From NCBI GenBank assembly GCA_017510785.1, contig JAFWMH010000011.1, positions 1-58,463 on the forward strand: a DNA stretch of 58,463 nt. The letters are read 5' to 3'. The DNA comes from Atopobiaceae bacterium. GTDB taxonomy: Bacteria > Actinomycetota > Coriobacteriia > Coriobacteriales > Atopobiaceae. Made by a program: the position numbers and the translations under genes. How positions within the stretch are numbered: the first letter of the stretch is position 1; each line of letters starts with the position of its first letter. Below, piece after piece: positions 27,113-35,748 of this stretch. The notes below the pieces were generated by a model. That model saw nothing but the letters and a program-made list of their open reading frames with translations, was not told where the DNA came from and ran no database searches.

Positions 27113-28714
27113 CTACACGTTGTTGGGATCGCGGAGCTTGGCCTCGTCCACACATCCGAGCTTGTATGATGCGCCGAGCACGTTGAGCATGGTAATGGTA
27201 ATACCGCTCGCCGTAACGGGGTAATCCAGGACGATGTCGAGGGCGGTAAGCAGGGCGAGCGCCTCGGCCGGGATGCCCAGCTCGGCCAGGATGAGCCCAA
27301 GGCACGCGATCATCCCGCCGGGAACGGGTGGTAGCACCATGGAGTACAGTACCGAAACGACACCCAAGTGTATGTACCACGTAACATCGACGCCAACCCC
27401 GTAAAACTTCATACAAAAGAGCATGAACACCGCAATCTCGACGGCGGTGGCAGCCTTGCAAAGCACGACGCCCAAGGGAACGCCGAAGGAAACCTGCTCC
27501 TTCTCCACACCAAGCTTTTCGGCGCACGTGGACATCATGCTACCCAAACATGCCGAGGACGAAGCGGTCGTAAGACCCATAAGCGTTACCGGCAGGCATG
27601 CTCGCACGATCTTTACAAGGGAAACTCGGCAACTCACACTCGTGATTACAAATTGCAACGCGACCACGAGGAGGTCCAGGCCAACGATAAGCACAGCAGG
27701 CAGCCACGCAGTTTTAAGGTTTGCAAGCGACCCCGACCACGCCTGCGAAACGATCATGATGAACACAAAACCTGGAATGAAGCGGCAAAGCTGCTCAATG
27801 AGAAACATCATGACTTCGTTGAATTCGCCAATTGCGTTTCGGATTCTTTTGGACCTTTCGCCCATAACGAGCGACGCAACGCCAATGGCGATGGCCAGCA
27901 CGATGATTTGCGAGGTGTTTCCATCCACGAATGGCCGAACCATATTAGTAGGGATAAGCCCCAACACCAACTCGACAATATCTGCAAGGAGGTTCGATCC
28001 CCCATCCGACAACCCCGCAGCCGAGGGAAACAAGGGTATGCACACCGCCATGCTAATAACCGCGCTCAACACAATGGAAAGCACAAATCGAGCAAGCAGA
28101 GTGCCTCCACTACGGCCAAGCGCCGCCGTGTTGCCGATTCCACACACCCCCCATGCCACCGACGTGAATACGAGAGGTCCGGCCAGCCCCGAAAGCAAGC
28201 CCGTAAACAGGTTGAACAGCGGCTTGAACAGCGACTCGTAGAGCATCGTTTGCGTCGCCTCGGGCAAAAACGCAACACCGAGCCACGCAACCAAGCCTCC
28301 AAGCACAACGGCAAGAAGTATTTGCGCTATGGAACCGAGGCGCAGTTGCTCTTGGGCAATCGCAAGGCTATTCTTTCCGCCCCGATACGCGTAAATCGGA
28401 TGTCGCTGCGACATGCTGTCGAGCATCTGCTGCCAGTCATCGAGCGTAGGCTCCTTAAGCGGGTTGAATTGCTCCCCCGGCACGCGCACGTAAAGGCGCG
28501 GCGAACCAAATATGCGATTGCGAGTAACCGTCGCCTCGGCCTGCTCGCCAAAGTGCTCCTTAAACATAACGAGCGCGTTATCGAATTCGAGCCACGTCGC
28601 ATTGGCTTCCTGACGCTCCAAGTCCCCAGCGCGCAGGAATTCGCGAACGTCCTCGGAAATCCGCTCCACGCCCTCATTGGTTAATGCAACCGTATAGGTT
28701 TTGTCTGCTCTCAT
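27113..28714 (-). CDS. Dicarboxylate/amino acid:cation symporter (DAACS family) with extra N-terminal domain
   Basis: A 533-residue protein from the ATG at 28714 (AAAAAAAGGA upstream). The C-terminal 400 residues are a multi-helix DAACS transporter with the hairpin-like serine-rich motif T-T-A-S-S-S-A-C-L-G and a following helix with P-L-G-V-V-L-C-K-A-A-T-A. The first about 130 residues (W-L-E-F-D-N-A-L-V-M-F and R-L-Y-V-R-V-P-G) are soluble and resemble the ATPase-like N-terminal extension found in some DAACS proteins; this assignment is tentative. Predicted to import dicarboxylates or acidic amino acids with Na+ or H+. Confidence 0.85.
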   Translation of the reverse strand: MRADKTYTVALTNEGVERISEDVREFLRAGDLERQEANATWLEFDNALVMFKEHFGEQAEATVTRNRIFGSPRLYVRVPGEQFNPLKEPTLDDWQQMLDSMSQRHPIYAYRGGKNSLAIAQEQLRLGSIAQILLAVVLGGLVAWLGVAFLPEATQTMLYESLFKPLFNLFTGLLSGLAGPLVFTSVAWGVCGIGNTAALGRSGGTLLARFVLSIVLSAVISMAVCIPLFPSAAGLSDGGSNLLADIVELVLGLIPTNMVRPFVDGNTSQIIVLAIAIGVASLVMGERSKRIRNAIGEFNEVMMFLIEQLCRFIPGFVFIMIVSQAWSGSLANLKTAWLPAVLIVGLDLLVVALQFVITSVSCRVSLVKIVRACLPVTLMGLTTASSSACLGSMMSTCAEKLGVEKEQVSFGVPLGVVLCKAATAVEIAVFMLFCMKFYGVGVDVTWYIHLGVVSVLYSMVLPPVPGGMIACLGLILAELGIPAEALALLTALDIVLDYPVTASGITITMLNVLGASYKLGCVDEAKLRDPNNV

Positions 28715-28871
28715 GTGCGTCCTTTTTTTCGCCATACGCTGATAAGCGAGAATACACGGTTAACGCATTCGCAACAAGGGGATGCCTGTTTTTCGTAACA
28801 TATTGAGCCGTCTCAGTAACGGGCTCCCGTGCCACGGAACCAAGGCGCCACGGGACCAAGCGCCACGCTCC

Positions 28872-30296
28872 CTAGAACCACCTGCGACGCTTGAAGAACG
28901 AGAACTCCGCGGCAATAAGGAATATGAGAATCGCCGCCACGATGAAGTAGGCGTCCGGATGGTGCAGCTCGGGCATGTTCACGAAGTTCATGCCATACCA
29001 CCCCGTGACGAGCGCGAGCGGCGTGAAAACCGTCTCCACAATCGTAAGCATCGACATAACGTTGTTTTGCCGCACCTCGATGCGCTCCTGGTAACTGGCG
29101 CGAATCTCGCCCGCGAACTCGCGCACGTCCGCCGCGTCGAGCGCGAGGCGCGCGATTTGACGCGATATGGTGGCGCATTGACTCGCCGCCCGATCGTAGC
29201 CGCCGTCTTTGGCAACCTGCGTAAGATCCTCCAGCATGTCGCCCGTCTGACGGCAAAAGGCCTGAATGGCTCCCAACTCGCGCCGTGCGTTGCTTATGAA
29301 CTCCGAAAAGCCCGTGGGCATTTCGTACACGTCGTCGTTAAGATTCTCCTCGAGCTTTGCCAGCCGGCTTTCGTATATCGTCATCCAGTTGGAAACCCGC
29401 ACCACGAGCATAACGATCATTTCCGCAATAAACGAAATCGCCGTGCTTTTGTCTAAGTATTGATCCACCAAGGACTGGGCCAAAAACACCCGCTCCAGCC
29501 CCTCTTCCTCCTCGGGCATAATGAGCGTGAGCACGCCGTCGACGAATTGGTACGAGAAGCCCAGGTCGTCGTTGGTTTCGTAGCCCGCCGCCTCCTGCAC
29601 TTCCATGGGGATAAAAACATTTCCAAACACGATGTCGCCCAGCTGTATGCACGAGCTCCTGCGCACCTCCTTGAGCGAGTGCATAATTTGCTGAATAATT
29701 TGCACAGGCGCCTGCTTAAGATACTCGTCGGCCGTCAGTACCTTCACACTCAGTTTGGTACAGGGCTTAAGCGGACGCAGCCGACCCGTCTTCTCGTCTA
29801 GCGTGAACTCCGTGGAAACATCGCCCACGGCAAGGTACGGGCTAAGCTGCGGGGCCGCACGAATCCCATCCCAAAACGTCGTATGGCTCATGCCCTGCAC
29901 AAGCTTGTAGTACGCAACAATCACAAGCACCGTGCATACCGTCACGATGAGGCTAATCGTGTTTATGTAATTATCTGCAAGCGAATCCGTAATGGTGTCG
30001 ACAATGCTTAATCCTGCGGTAATAATGGCAAGGCTTTGGCACCGGTTTACAGCGTTGGAGGTATCGGGCCTCTTACGCTTGCACAAGTCGTAGGCGTGCA
30101 GGATGAGGCGCACACAAAACAGCGCGTCAAGCAACGACGCAATTGCCACAATAACGTCGGCATAGGCAATCTCGCGATTCGTGATGTTTTCTATGACGTA
30201 GTGCATGTCGAACACGCACGACACGGCACTAAACCCAAGCAGTACGCACACCACGCCCAGCAAAGTTTTGCGGCGTGACGCAGATTTCTTCTCCAT
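28872..30296 (-). CDS. CorA-type divalent cation transporter with an N-terminal membrane domain
   Basis: A 474-residue protein from the ATG at 30296 (GGAAGGG upstream). The C-terminal half has the CorA layout: alpha/beta cytoplasmic domain, long helical stalk, first helix ending in Y-G-M-N-F (GMN pore motif), and a last helix followed by K-R-R-R-W-F. Unlike ordinary CorA (about 315-370 residues), it has an extra N-terminal region (about 1-145) with four predicted membrane helices. The GMN motif argues for Mg2+/Co2+ or related cation transport. The fusion may alter regulation or oligomer assembly (inference). Confidence 0.85.
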   Translation of the reverse strand: MEKKSASRRKTLLGVVCVLLGFSAVSCVFDMHYVIENITNREIAYADVIVAIASLLDALFCVRLILHAYDLCKRKRPDTSNAVNRCQSLAIITAGLSIVDTITDSLADNYINTISLIVTVCTVLVIVAYYKLVQGMSHTTFWDGIRAAPQLSPYLAVGDVSTEFTLDEKTGRLRPLKPCTKLSVKVLTADEYLKQAPVQIIQQIMHSLKEVRRSSCIQLGDIVFGNVFIPMEVQEAAGYETNDDLGFSYQFVDGVLTLIMPEEEEGLERVFLAQSLVDQYLDKSTAISFIAEMIVMLVVRVSNWMTIYESRLAKLEENLNDDVYEMPTGFSEFISNARRELGAIQAFCRQTGDMLEDLTQVAKDGGYDRAASQCATISRQIARLALDAADVREFAGEIRASYQERIEVRQNNVMSMLTIVETVFTPLALVTGWYGMNFVNMPELHHPDAYFIVAAILIFLIAAEFSFFKRRRWF

Positions 30297-30371
30297 AATG
30301 CCCTTCCGTTCGCCTCGACAACATGCGTTCATCGACAACACGCGTTCATATTATACGAATTCAGATAAAAG

Positions 30372-30405
30372 CGCCCCCTTGCATCCGTCAAGACGCAAGG
30401 GGGCG
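30372..30405 (-). terminator. Terminator of the str operon
   Basis: Perfect 11-bp stem CGCCCCCTTGC / GCAAGGGGGCG with a 12-nt loop, followed on the minus strand by TTTTATC. It lies 28 nt after the rpsJ stop. Confidence 0.85.
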
Positions 30406-30432
30406 ACTTCAAACCATGGTTACGCGCAACCT

Positions 30433-30741
30433 CTAGAGCTTGATCTCGATGTCGACGCCCGCGGGAAGGTCCATGCGCATAAGGCTATCGACCGTGGAGC
30501 TGGAAGGATCGAGAATGTCGATGAGACGCTTGTGCGTGCGCATCTCGAACTGCTCGCGCGAGTCCTTGTCCTTGTGCGGCGAGCGAATAACGGTGTACAG
30601 GTTACGCTCGGTGGGCAGGGGGATGGGACCGCTTACGCGCGCGCCCGTCTTTTGGGCGGTGTCCACGATGAGCTTGGCGGACTGATCCACAACCTCATGA
30701 TCGTAGCCCTTGAGGCGGATCCTGATCTTTTGGTTTGGCAC
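30433..30741 (-). CDS. rpsJ: 30S ribosomal protein S10
   Basis: A 102-residue protein matching S10 along its full length ([10 protein letters not shown] at the start, [13 protein letters not shown] in the middle). S10 is a component of the 30S head and of NusA/NusB antitermination. It is the last gene of the str operon here, 49 nt after fusA, followed by a terminator rather than by rplC. Loop residues 57-58 are Lys-Asp, where many Gram-positive S10 proteins have Lys-Tyr. Confidence 0.98.
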   Translation of the reverse strand: MPNQKIRIRLKGYDHEVVDQSAKLIVDTAQKTGARVSGPIPLPTERNLYTVIRSPHKDKDSREQFEMRTHKRLIDILDPSSSTVDSLMRMDLPAGVDIEIKL

Positions 30742-30790
30742 TGTTACCTCCTGTGTGCGGGGCCGCTCGCCCCGCGTAGGCTACGGACAA

Positions 30791-32887
30791 TTACTTGGCG
30801 TTTCCGCCGTGCTTTTCTACGATTTCATCGCGAACCGACTTGGGAACCGGCTCGTAGCAGTCGAACTGCATGGTGTAACTCGCGCGACCCTGCGTTTGCG
30901 AGCGAAGGTCGGTGGCATACCCAAACATCTCGCCCAGAGGCACCTTGGCCTTGATGACCTTGGTGGAGGTGCGGTCCTCCATGCCCTCGATCTTTCCGCG
31001 GCGAGAGCTGAGGTTGCCCATAACGTCGCCCATGTACTGCTCGGGCGTCTCGACCTCGACGGCCTCGACGGGCTCGAGGAGCACAGGATCGCTCATGTTG
31101 AGGGCCTTCTTAATGGCCATGGAAGCGGCCACCTTAAAGGCTGCCTCGGAGGAGTCTACCTCGTGGTAGGAGCCGTCAACCAGCGTAACCTTGATGTCCT
31201 GCACCGGATAACCGGCAATAACACCAGAGTTGAGCGCCTCCTGAATGCCCTTGTCTACAGAGGGGATGTACTCCTTGGGCACAACGCCGCCAACCGTCGC
31301 GTCCACGAACTCGTAACCATGGCCCGCGGGCATCGGCTCGAGGTCGATAACGGCGTCGCCGTATTGTCCGCGACCGCCGGACTGACGGACGAACTTGCCT
31401 TGGACGTGCTGCACGGGCTTGCCGGCCGTCTCGCGATACGCGACCTGCGGCTTACCGACGTTGCACTCAACCTTGAACTCGCGACGCAGACGGTCCACGA
31501 TGATTTCGAGGTGAAGCTCGCCCATGCCGGCGATGATGGTTTGGCCCGTCTCGTGATCGGTGCGCACCTGGAAAGTGGGGTCCTCCTCGGCGAGCTTGGA
31601 GAGGCCAACGGACATCTTTTCCTGCTCGGCCTTCGTTTTGGGCTCGACGGCGACGTCGATAACGGGATCGGCGAAGTCGATGGACTCAAGAATGATGGGA
31701 TGCTTCTCGTCGCAAAGGGTGTCGCCCGTGGTGGTGTTCTTCAGGCCGACGCAAGCCACGATGTCGCCCGCAAAGCAGTTGTCGCGGTCGATGCGCTCGT
31801 TGGCGTTCATCTCGAGGATGCGGCCAAGGCGCTCGCGTTTATCCTTAACGGAGTTATACACGTAGCTGCCCGACTCGGCCTGGCCAGAGTACACACGGAA
31901 ATAGGTGAGCTTGCCCACGTACGGGTCCGTCATGATTTTGAATGCGAGGGCGCTGAAGGGCTCCTTTGCGTCGGCATGGCGAACGTCCTCGTTGCCCTTG
32001 AGGTCCACGCCGTCGATGTCGCGCACGTCGAGCGGGCTCGGCAGATAATCCACGACTGCGTCGAGCAGCTCCTGGATGCCCTTGTTCTTGTAGGCGGAAC
32101 CCACGAAGACGGGGTTGAGCTCGCCGGCGAGAACGGCCTTGCGGATGGCGGCCTTGAGCATCTCGACGGGAATCTCCTCCTCCATGAGGGCGAGTTCCAT
32201 GAGCTCGTCGTCGTAGTTGGAGACGACGTCGAGGAGCTCTTCGCGCTTTTCCTGCGCGAGCTCGATGAAGTCCTCGGGAATCTCGTCGAGCTTCTCGGGG
32301 TAAATCATGCCCTTGGCGTCCTCTTTGAAGTCCCAGGCCTCCATGGCGACGAGGTCCACAAGACCCCAGAACTGAGACTCTGCGCCCATGGGGATTTGTG
32401 CGGCCACGGCGTTTGCGCCAAGACGATCCTTCATGGTTTCGATGGCGTGGAAGAAGTCAGCGCCAACGCGGTCGTACTTGTTGATGAAGGCTATGCGCGG
32501 CACGCCGTAGTTGGCAGCCTGACGCCACACCGTTTCGGACTGCGGCTGCACGCCGGCAACGGCGTCGAACACGGCCACGGCACCGTCGAGTACGCGCAGG
32601 CAGCGCTCTACCTCGGCGGTGAAGTCCACGTGACCCGGGGTGTCGATGATCTGGATTACGTGATCGCCCCAGAAGCACGTGGTCGCAGCGGAGGTAATGG
32701 TTACGCCGCGCTCCTGCTCCTGAGCCATCCAGTCCATCGTGGCAGCACCGTCGTGCACCTCGCCGATCTTGTGCGTCTTGCCCGTGTAATAAAGGATGCG
32801 CTCCGTGGTGGTCGTCTTGCCCGCATCGATGTGGGCCATGATGCCAATGTTGCGCAGGTTTTCGAGCTTGTACTTAGGTTTAGCCAT
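30791..32887 (-). CDS. fusA: Elongation factor G
   Basis: A 698-residue translational GTPase of full length. G1 is [11 protein letters not shown]3 is D-T-P-G-H-V-D-F and G4 is N-K-Y-D, followed by the usual domains II-V. It catalyses ribosomal translocation and, with RRF, ribosome recycling. It lies 27 nt downstream of rpsG. The long plus-strand frame opposite it is an antisense shadow. Confidence 0.98.
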   Translation of the reverse strand: MAKPKYKLENLRNIGIMAHIDAGKTTTTERILYYTGKTHKIGEVHDGAATMDWMAQEQERGVTITSAATTCFWGDHVIQIIDTPGHVDFTAEVERCLRVLDGAVAVFDAVAGVQPQSETVWRQAANYGVPRIAFINKYDRVGADFFHAIETMKDRLGANAVAAQIPMGAESQFWGLVDLVAMEAWDFKEDAKGMIYPEKLDEIPEDFIELAQEKREELLDVVSNYDDELMELALMEEEIPVEMLKAAIRKAVLAGELNPVFVGSAYKNKGIQELLDAVVDYLPSPLDVRDIDGVDLKGNEDVRHADAKEPFSALAFKIMTDPYVGKLTYFRVYSGQAESGSYVYNSVKDKRERLGRILEMNANERIDRDNCFAGDIVACVGLKNTTTGDTLCDEKHPIILESIDFADPVIDVAVEPKTKAEQEKMSVGLSKLAEEDPTFQVRTDHETGQTIIAGMGELHLEIIVDRLRREFKVECNVGKPQVAYRETAGKPVQHVQGKFVRQSGGRGQYGDAVIDLEPMPAGHGYEFVDATVGGVVPKEYIPSVDKGIQEALNSGVIAGYPVQDIKVTLVDGSYHEVDSSEAAFKVAASMAIKKALNMSDPVLLEPVEAVEVETPEQYMGDVMGNLSSRRGKIEGMEDRTSTKVIKAKVPLGEMFGYATDLRSQTQGRASYTMQFDCYEPVPKSVRDEIVEKHGGNAK

Positions 32888-32914
32888 AAAAAGTGACTCT
32901 CCAAATCAAACGAA

Positions 32915-33385
32915 CTAGAAGCGGTAGTGCGAGAATGCGCGGTTGGCCTCGGCCATCTTGAAGAGGTCCTCGCGGCGCTTTACGGAAGCGCCCACACCGT
33001 TGGCGGCGTCCATAATCTCGTTGGCGAGACGCAGGGCCATCGTCTTTTCCTTGCGGGCGCGAGAGAAGTTAACCATCCAGCGGATGGCGAGCGTGGTGGC
33101 ACGACGGGAGTTAACCTCCATCGGCACCTGATAGGTAGCGCCACCAACACGCTTGGGCTTAACCTCGAGCGTGGGGCGCACGTTGTCCATGGCCTTCTTG
33201 AACACGGCCAGGGGATCCTGCTCGGTACGTTGCTCAACGATATCGAAGGCATCGTACACGATGCGCTCGGCGATGGACTTCTTGCCGTCAAGAAGCACCT
33301 TGTTGATGAGCTGGGTAACCAGGCGGTTGTTGTACTTTGCGTCCGGCATAACCTCACGACGGACTGCTGCTGCACGACGCGGCAT
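32915..33385 (-). CDS. rpsG: 30S ribosomal protein S7
   Basis: A 156-residue protein of normal length that begins M-P-R-R-A-A-A and ends with F-S-H-Y-R-F, typical of S7. It nucleates 30S head assembly and often autoregulates the str operon. It lies between rpsL and fusA. Confidence 0.98.
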   Translation of the reverse strand: MPRRAAAVRREVMPDAKYNNRLVTQLINKVLLDGKKSIAERIVYDAFDIVEQRTEQDPLAVFKKAMDNVRPTLEVKPKRVGGATYQVPMEVNSRRATTLAIRWMVNFSRARKEKTMALRLANEIMDAANGVGASVKRREDLFKMAEANRAFSHYRF

Positions 33386-33438
33386 ATTATCTCCTCATAC
33401 TCTCTTGAACAATTACCTAATGCTCAGTAGACGTTTGC

Positions 33439-33813
33439 CTACTCCTTGGGGCGCTTGGCGCCATAGCGGGAGCGAGCACGCTTACGGTTTTGCACGGCCG
33501 CGCAGTCGTACGCACCGCGAATGATCTTGTAACGAACGCCGGGGAGGTCGCGAACACGGCCGCCACGGATGAGCACGATGGAGTGCTCCTGAAGGTTGTG
33601 GCCCTCACCCGGGATGTAGGCCGTAACCTCGATGCCGTTGACGAGACGCACACGGGCGACCTTACGCAGGGCAGAGTTCGGCTTCTTGGGAGTGGTGGTG
33701 AACACGCGGGTGCACACGCCACGCTTTTGGGGATTGTGCTGGAGTGCCGCGTTCTTGGACTTGGACGCAACGGACTTGCGACCCTGACGCACGAGCTGGT
33801 TAATGGTAGGCAA
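33439..33813 (-). CDS. rpsL: 30S ribosomal protein S12 (arginine at position 88)
   Basis: A 124-residue protein of full length with [10 protein letters not shown] around residue 43 and G-R-V-R-D-L-P-G around residue 88. S12 controls decoding fidelity. Residue 43 is the usual Lys, but residue 88 is Arg (codon CGC), where streptomycin-sensitive bacteria usually have Lys. Lys-to-Arg at this site is a known streptomycin-resistance change. First gene of the operon, preceded by a strong promoter. Confidence 0.98.
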   Translation of the reverse strand: MPTINQLVRQGRKSVASKSKNAALQHNPQKRGVCTRVFTTTPKKPNSALRKVARVRLVNGIEVTAYIPGEGHNLQEHSIVLIRGGRVRDLPGVRYKIIRGAYDCAAVQNRKRARSRYGAKRPKE

Positions 33814-33893
33814 AACTTTTCTCCTTCGTACCTATCGGTTGCGTTTATCTTTAAAGGCAGCGCAGCACCACTACCTTGAATCAGCAGTTCGAA

Positions 33894-33923
33894 AGAATAC
33901 GCCGCCTGCGGTTTGTTGTCAAC
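33894..33923 (-). promoter_or_regulatory. Promoter of the str operon
   Basis: Consensus TTGACA (33918-33923), an 18-nt spacer and TATTCT (33894-33899) on the minus strand. It is about 80 bp upstream of rpsL. Confidence 0.75.
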
Positions 33924-34229
33924 ACGCCACGGAGCCGGGCGTTGCCCTTTGTGAAGATACGTTCACGACTGGGCGGACACAGCGCAAGCCCAGGGCTGTG
34001 CCCACCACCAGACGCGATACGCTCACGGCTTTCGGCGTTGCGGGAGCGCAATTGTGAAAGGGGGGTGTCCCTATAGTTTTGTCAAGGCTTTTCTGAGCTG
34101 AATTTGGCGGGTGGGGCGAGGTTTTCAACAATGGCCATTTGCACGTTAACGAGAATCGGGAGGCATGACGAGATGGCCCGGCGACGTCCGTCGCAAGGCC
34201 GGTGCGCCCTCTTCGAGGATCGTGTTCGG

Positions 34230-35441
34230 TCAGGAGGCGTCCTCCCATCTGGACGGGTCGTACGGGACGAGGTCGCGCATCACCGCGAATATCACCTTGA
34301 GCCTCTTCCGGGCCACCGCCTTCATGGCTCGCTTGCGTCTCAGCTTCCTGTCGCCCTTGGACCCCTCGAACACCTTGTCGTAGTACCTGCCGAAGTAGTT
34401 GTCTGTCCCGATAAGGGAGTTCACGGTAAATATAAGCAGGTTCTTCAGCTCCTTGTTCCCCGACCTGGGGGCGCTCACGTGGTCTATGGACGTGCCCGAG
34501 CTGGAGTTTGCCGGCGCCAGGCCGCACAGCGACGCAAGCTGGTCGTGGGACTCGAACATGGATACGTCCACCAGCGACACCAGCGCCTCGGCGCACACCG
34601 GGCCGATCCCGGGTATGGTGAGCAGGCAGCGGTAGCACTCGTCGTCGGCGAGCATCCGGTGCGACTCCAACTTGAGCCTGGCCGCCTCCGCGTCGGCGCG
34701 CAGGATGTCGGCCGCGAGCCAGCGCACGCAGCCGTCCTCGCCCTCCGGATGGAAGCCCAGCTCGACCGACCTCTCGCAGAGCCTCCGCAGGTCGTCGGCC
34801 TCGTCCCGCGGCGCCCCGAGCCTCCCGCAGAGCGAGTTGTACCGCCGCTTCGAGCACCCGGCTACGCCGTTCGCCCCTCCGAGCTCGGCCAGGATCCCGA
34901 CGAGCCACGGCTCGTGCAGGTCGAGCGCGGCCTCGAGCTCCGGGTCGCCCTCCAGGAGCAGGGCGTGCAGCCTGTTCCTCGCCTGCGTGGCGAGCTTCAC
35001 GCAGTGTCGCCTCTGCGAGCCGAGCAGCCTCGTGGCCCTGGAGTCCGGCACGGGCAGCAGCGTCGGCGGGGACGTCTCGGAGGTGTGGGCTATCACCCAG
35101 GCATCGAAGCGGTCGTTCTTCGCGACCCCGGGGTACATCTTGCGCGCCTGGCACTCCGCGATCCCGGGCAGGTAGGCGACGTCGCAGCCCATCGCGCGCG
35201 CCTCGCGCACGACGAGCGAGCCTATGTTGTTGCGCTGGTCGACGGTCACGAGCACGCCGAGCTCGCCCGCGAGCCTGGCGGCCTCGCCGATCGCGTCGCG
35301 CACGTCGTCGCGCCTGTTCCCGACGGGCCTGTCGACGACGGCCTCGCCGCCCCTGAGCGCGCACGCCCAGTGGAAGCTCTTGCCGACGTCGAAGCCGAGG
35401 TAGACGTCGTGCGCCGACTGGATCCTCTCCCTCTCCGTCAT
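34230..35441 (-). CDS. IS110-family transposase
   Basis: A 403-residue protein. The N-terminal DEDD RuvC-like domain begins V-Y-L-G-F-D-V-G-K-S near residue 15 and contains A-K-N-D-R-F-D-A-W near residue 110. The C-terminal transposase domain has L-L-T-I-P-G-I-G-P-V near 270, C-G-L-A-P near 300 and the Ser-containing stretch S-A-P-R-S-G-N-K-E-L. These are the expected catalytic landmarks, so the enzyme appears intact. Members act with an element-encoded bridge RNA to choose donor and target sequences. Confidence 0.92.
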   Translation of the reverse strand: MTERERIQSAHDVYLGFDVGKSFHWACALRGGEAVVDRPVGNRRDDVRDAIGEAARLAGELGVLVTVDQRNNIGSLVVREARAMGCDVAYLPGIAECQARKMYPGVAKNDRFDAWVIAHTSETSPPTLLPVPDSRATRLLGSQRRHCVKLATQARNRLHALLLEGDPELEAALDLHEPWLVGILAELGGANGVAGCSKRRYNSLCGRLGAPRDEADDLRRLCERSVELGFHPEGEDGCVRWLAADILRADAEAARLKLESHRMLADDECYRCLLTIPGIGPVCAEALVSLVDVSMFESHDQLASLCGLAPANSSSGTSIDHVSAPRSGNKELKNLLIFTVNSLIGTDNYFGRYYDKVFEGSKGDRKLRRKRAMKAVARKRLKVIFAVMRDLVPYDPSRWEDAS

Positions 35442-35741
35442 AGTGGTATCCTTTCTCCCGTCTCCGGCCGACCGAGACGACCGCCGCGGCGAAGGGCACC
35501 CACATTACGCGGCCGTGACAGCGATGTCCGGCAGGTCCCTATCAGCTCTCTCCCGCGACATGACCCTCTCCCGGCGGCAACACCCCCCTGGCCGTCGGCA
35601 GCGGCAGGGAAACAAGGCCGTCCGGGAAGGGTCGGTCGGCAAGCCCGTCTGGGCCTGCCACCAAGGTTAGACGATTAAAGGGATGATTAATGTCTAAAGC
35701 TCGGGGAAGTTCCCAAAGGGCTTGACATCACTGTAATGGGG
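35442..35741 (-). ncRNA. Candidate bridge RNA region of the IS110 element
   Basis: About 300 nt of GC-rich, non-coding DNA upstream of the transposase gene, with several short self-complementary segments. In IS110-group elements the bridge RNA is transcribed from this position. The assignment rests on position and family knowledge. RNA boundaries and guide loops were not resolved. Confidence 0.45.
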
Positions 35742-35748
35742 CAGATGA

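Larger units (their letters stand above)
34068..35741 (-). mobile_element. IS110-family insertion element
   Basis: About 1.67 kb containing one intact transposase gene, about 160 bp of downstream and 300 bp of upstream non-coding DNA. The proposed ends carry related inverted sequences: CCTTGACA-AAACTATAGGG on the minus strand at the left end, and GCTTGACATCACTGTAATGGGG on the plus strand at the right end. The ends are estimates. The right end falls about 7 bp beyond the stop of the DUF2207 gene. Codon choice (frequent AGG, very high GC) differs from the neighbouring ribosomal genes. Confidence 0.7.

Noticed and set aside
30710..32896. 728-residue plus-strand ORF opposite fusA
   Set aside because: Exact antisense of a highly conserved EF-G gene in GC-rich DNA; no independent start signals; His/Val/Leu-rich shadow composition.
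33919..35505. 528-residue minus-strand ORF overlapping the IS110 transposase
   Set aside because: Alternate frame of the IS110 gene, Arg/Gly/Ala-rich, while the other frame has all transposase motifs.
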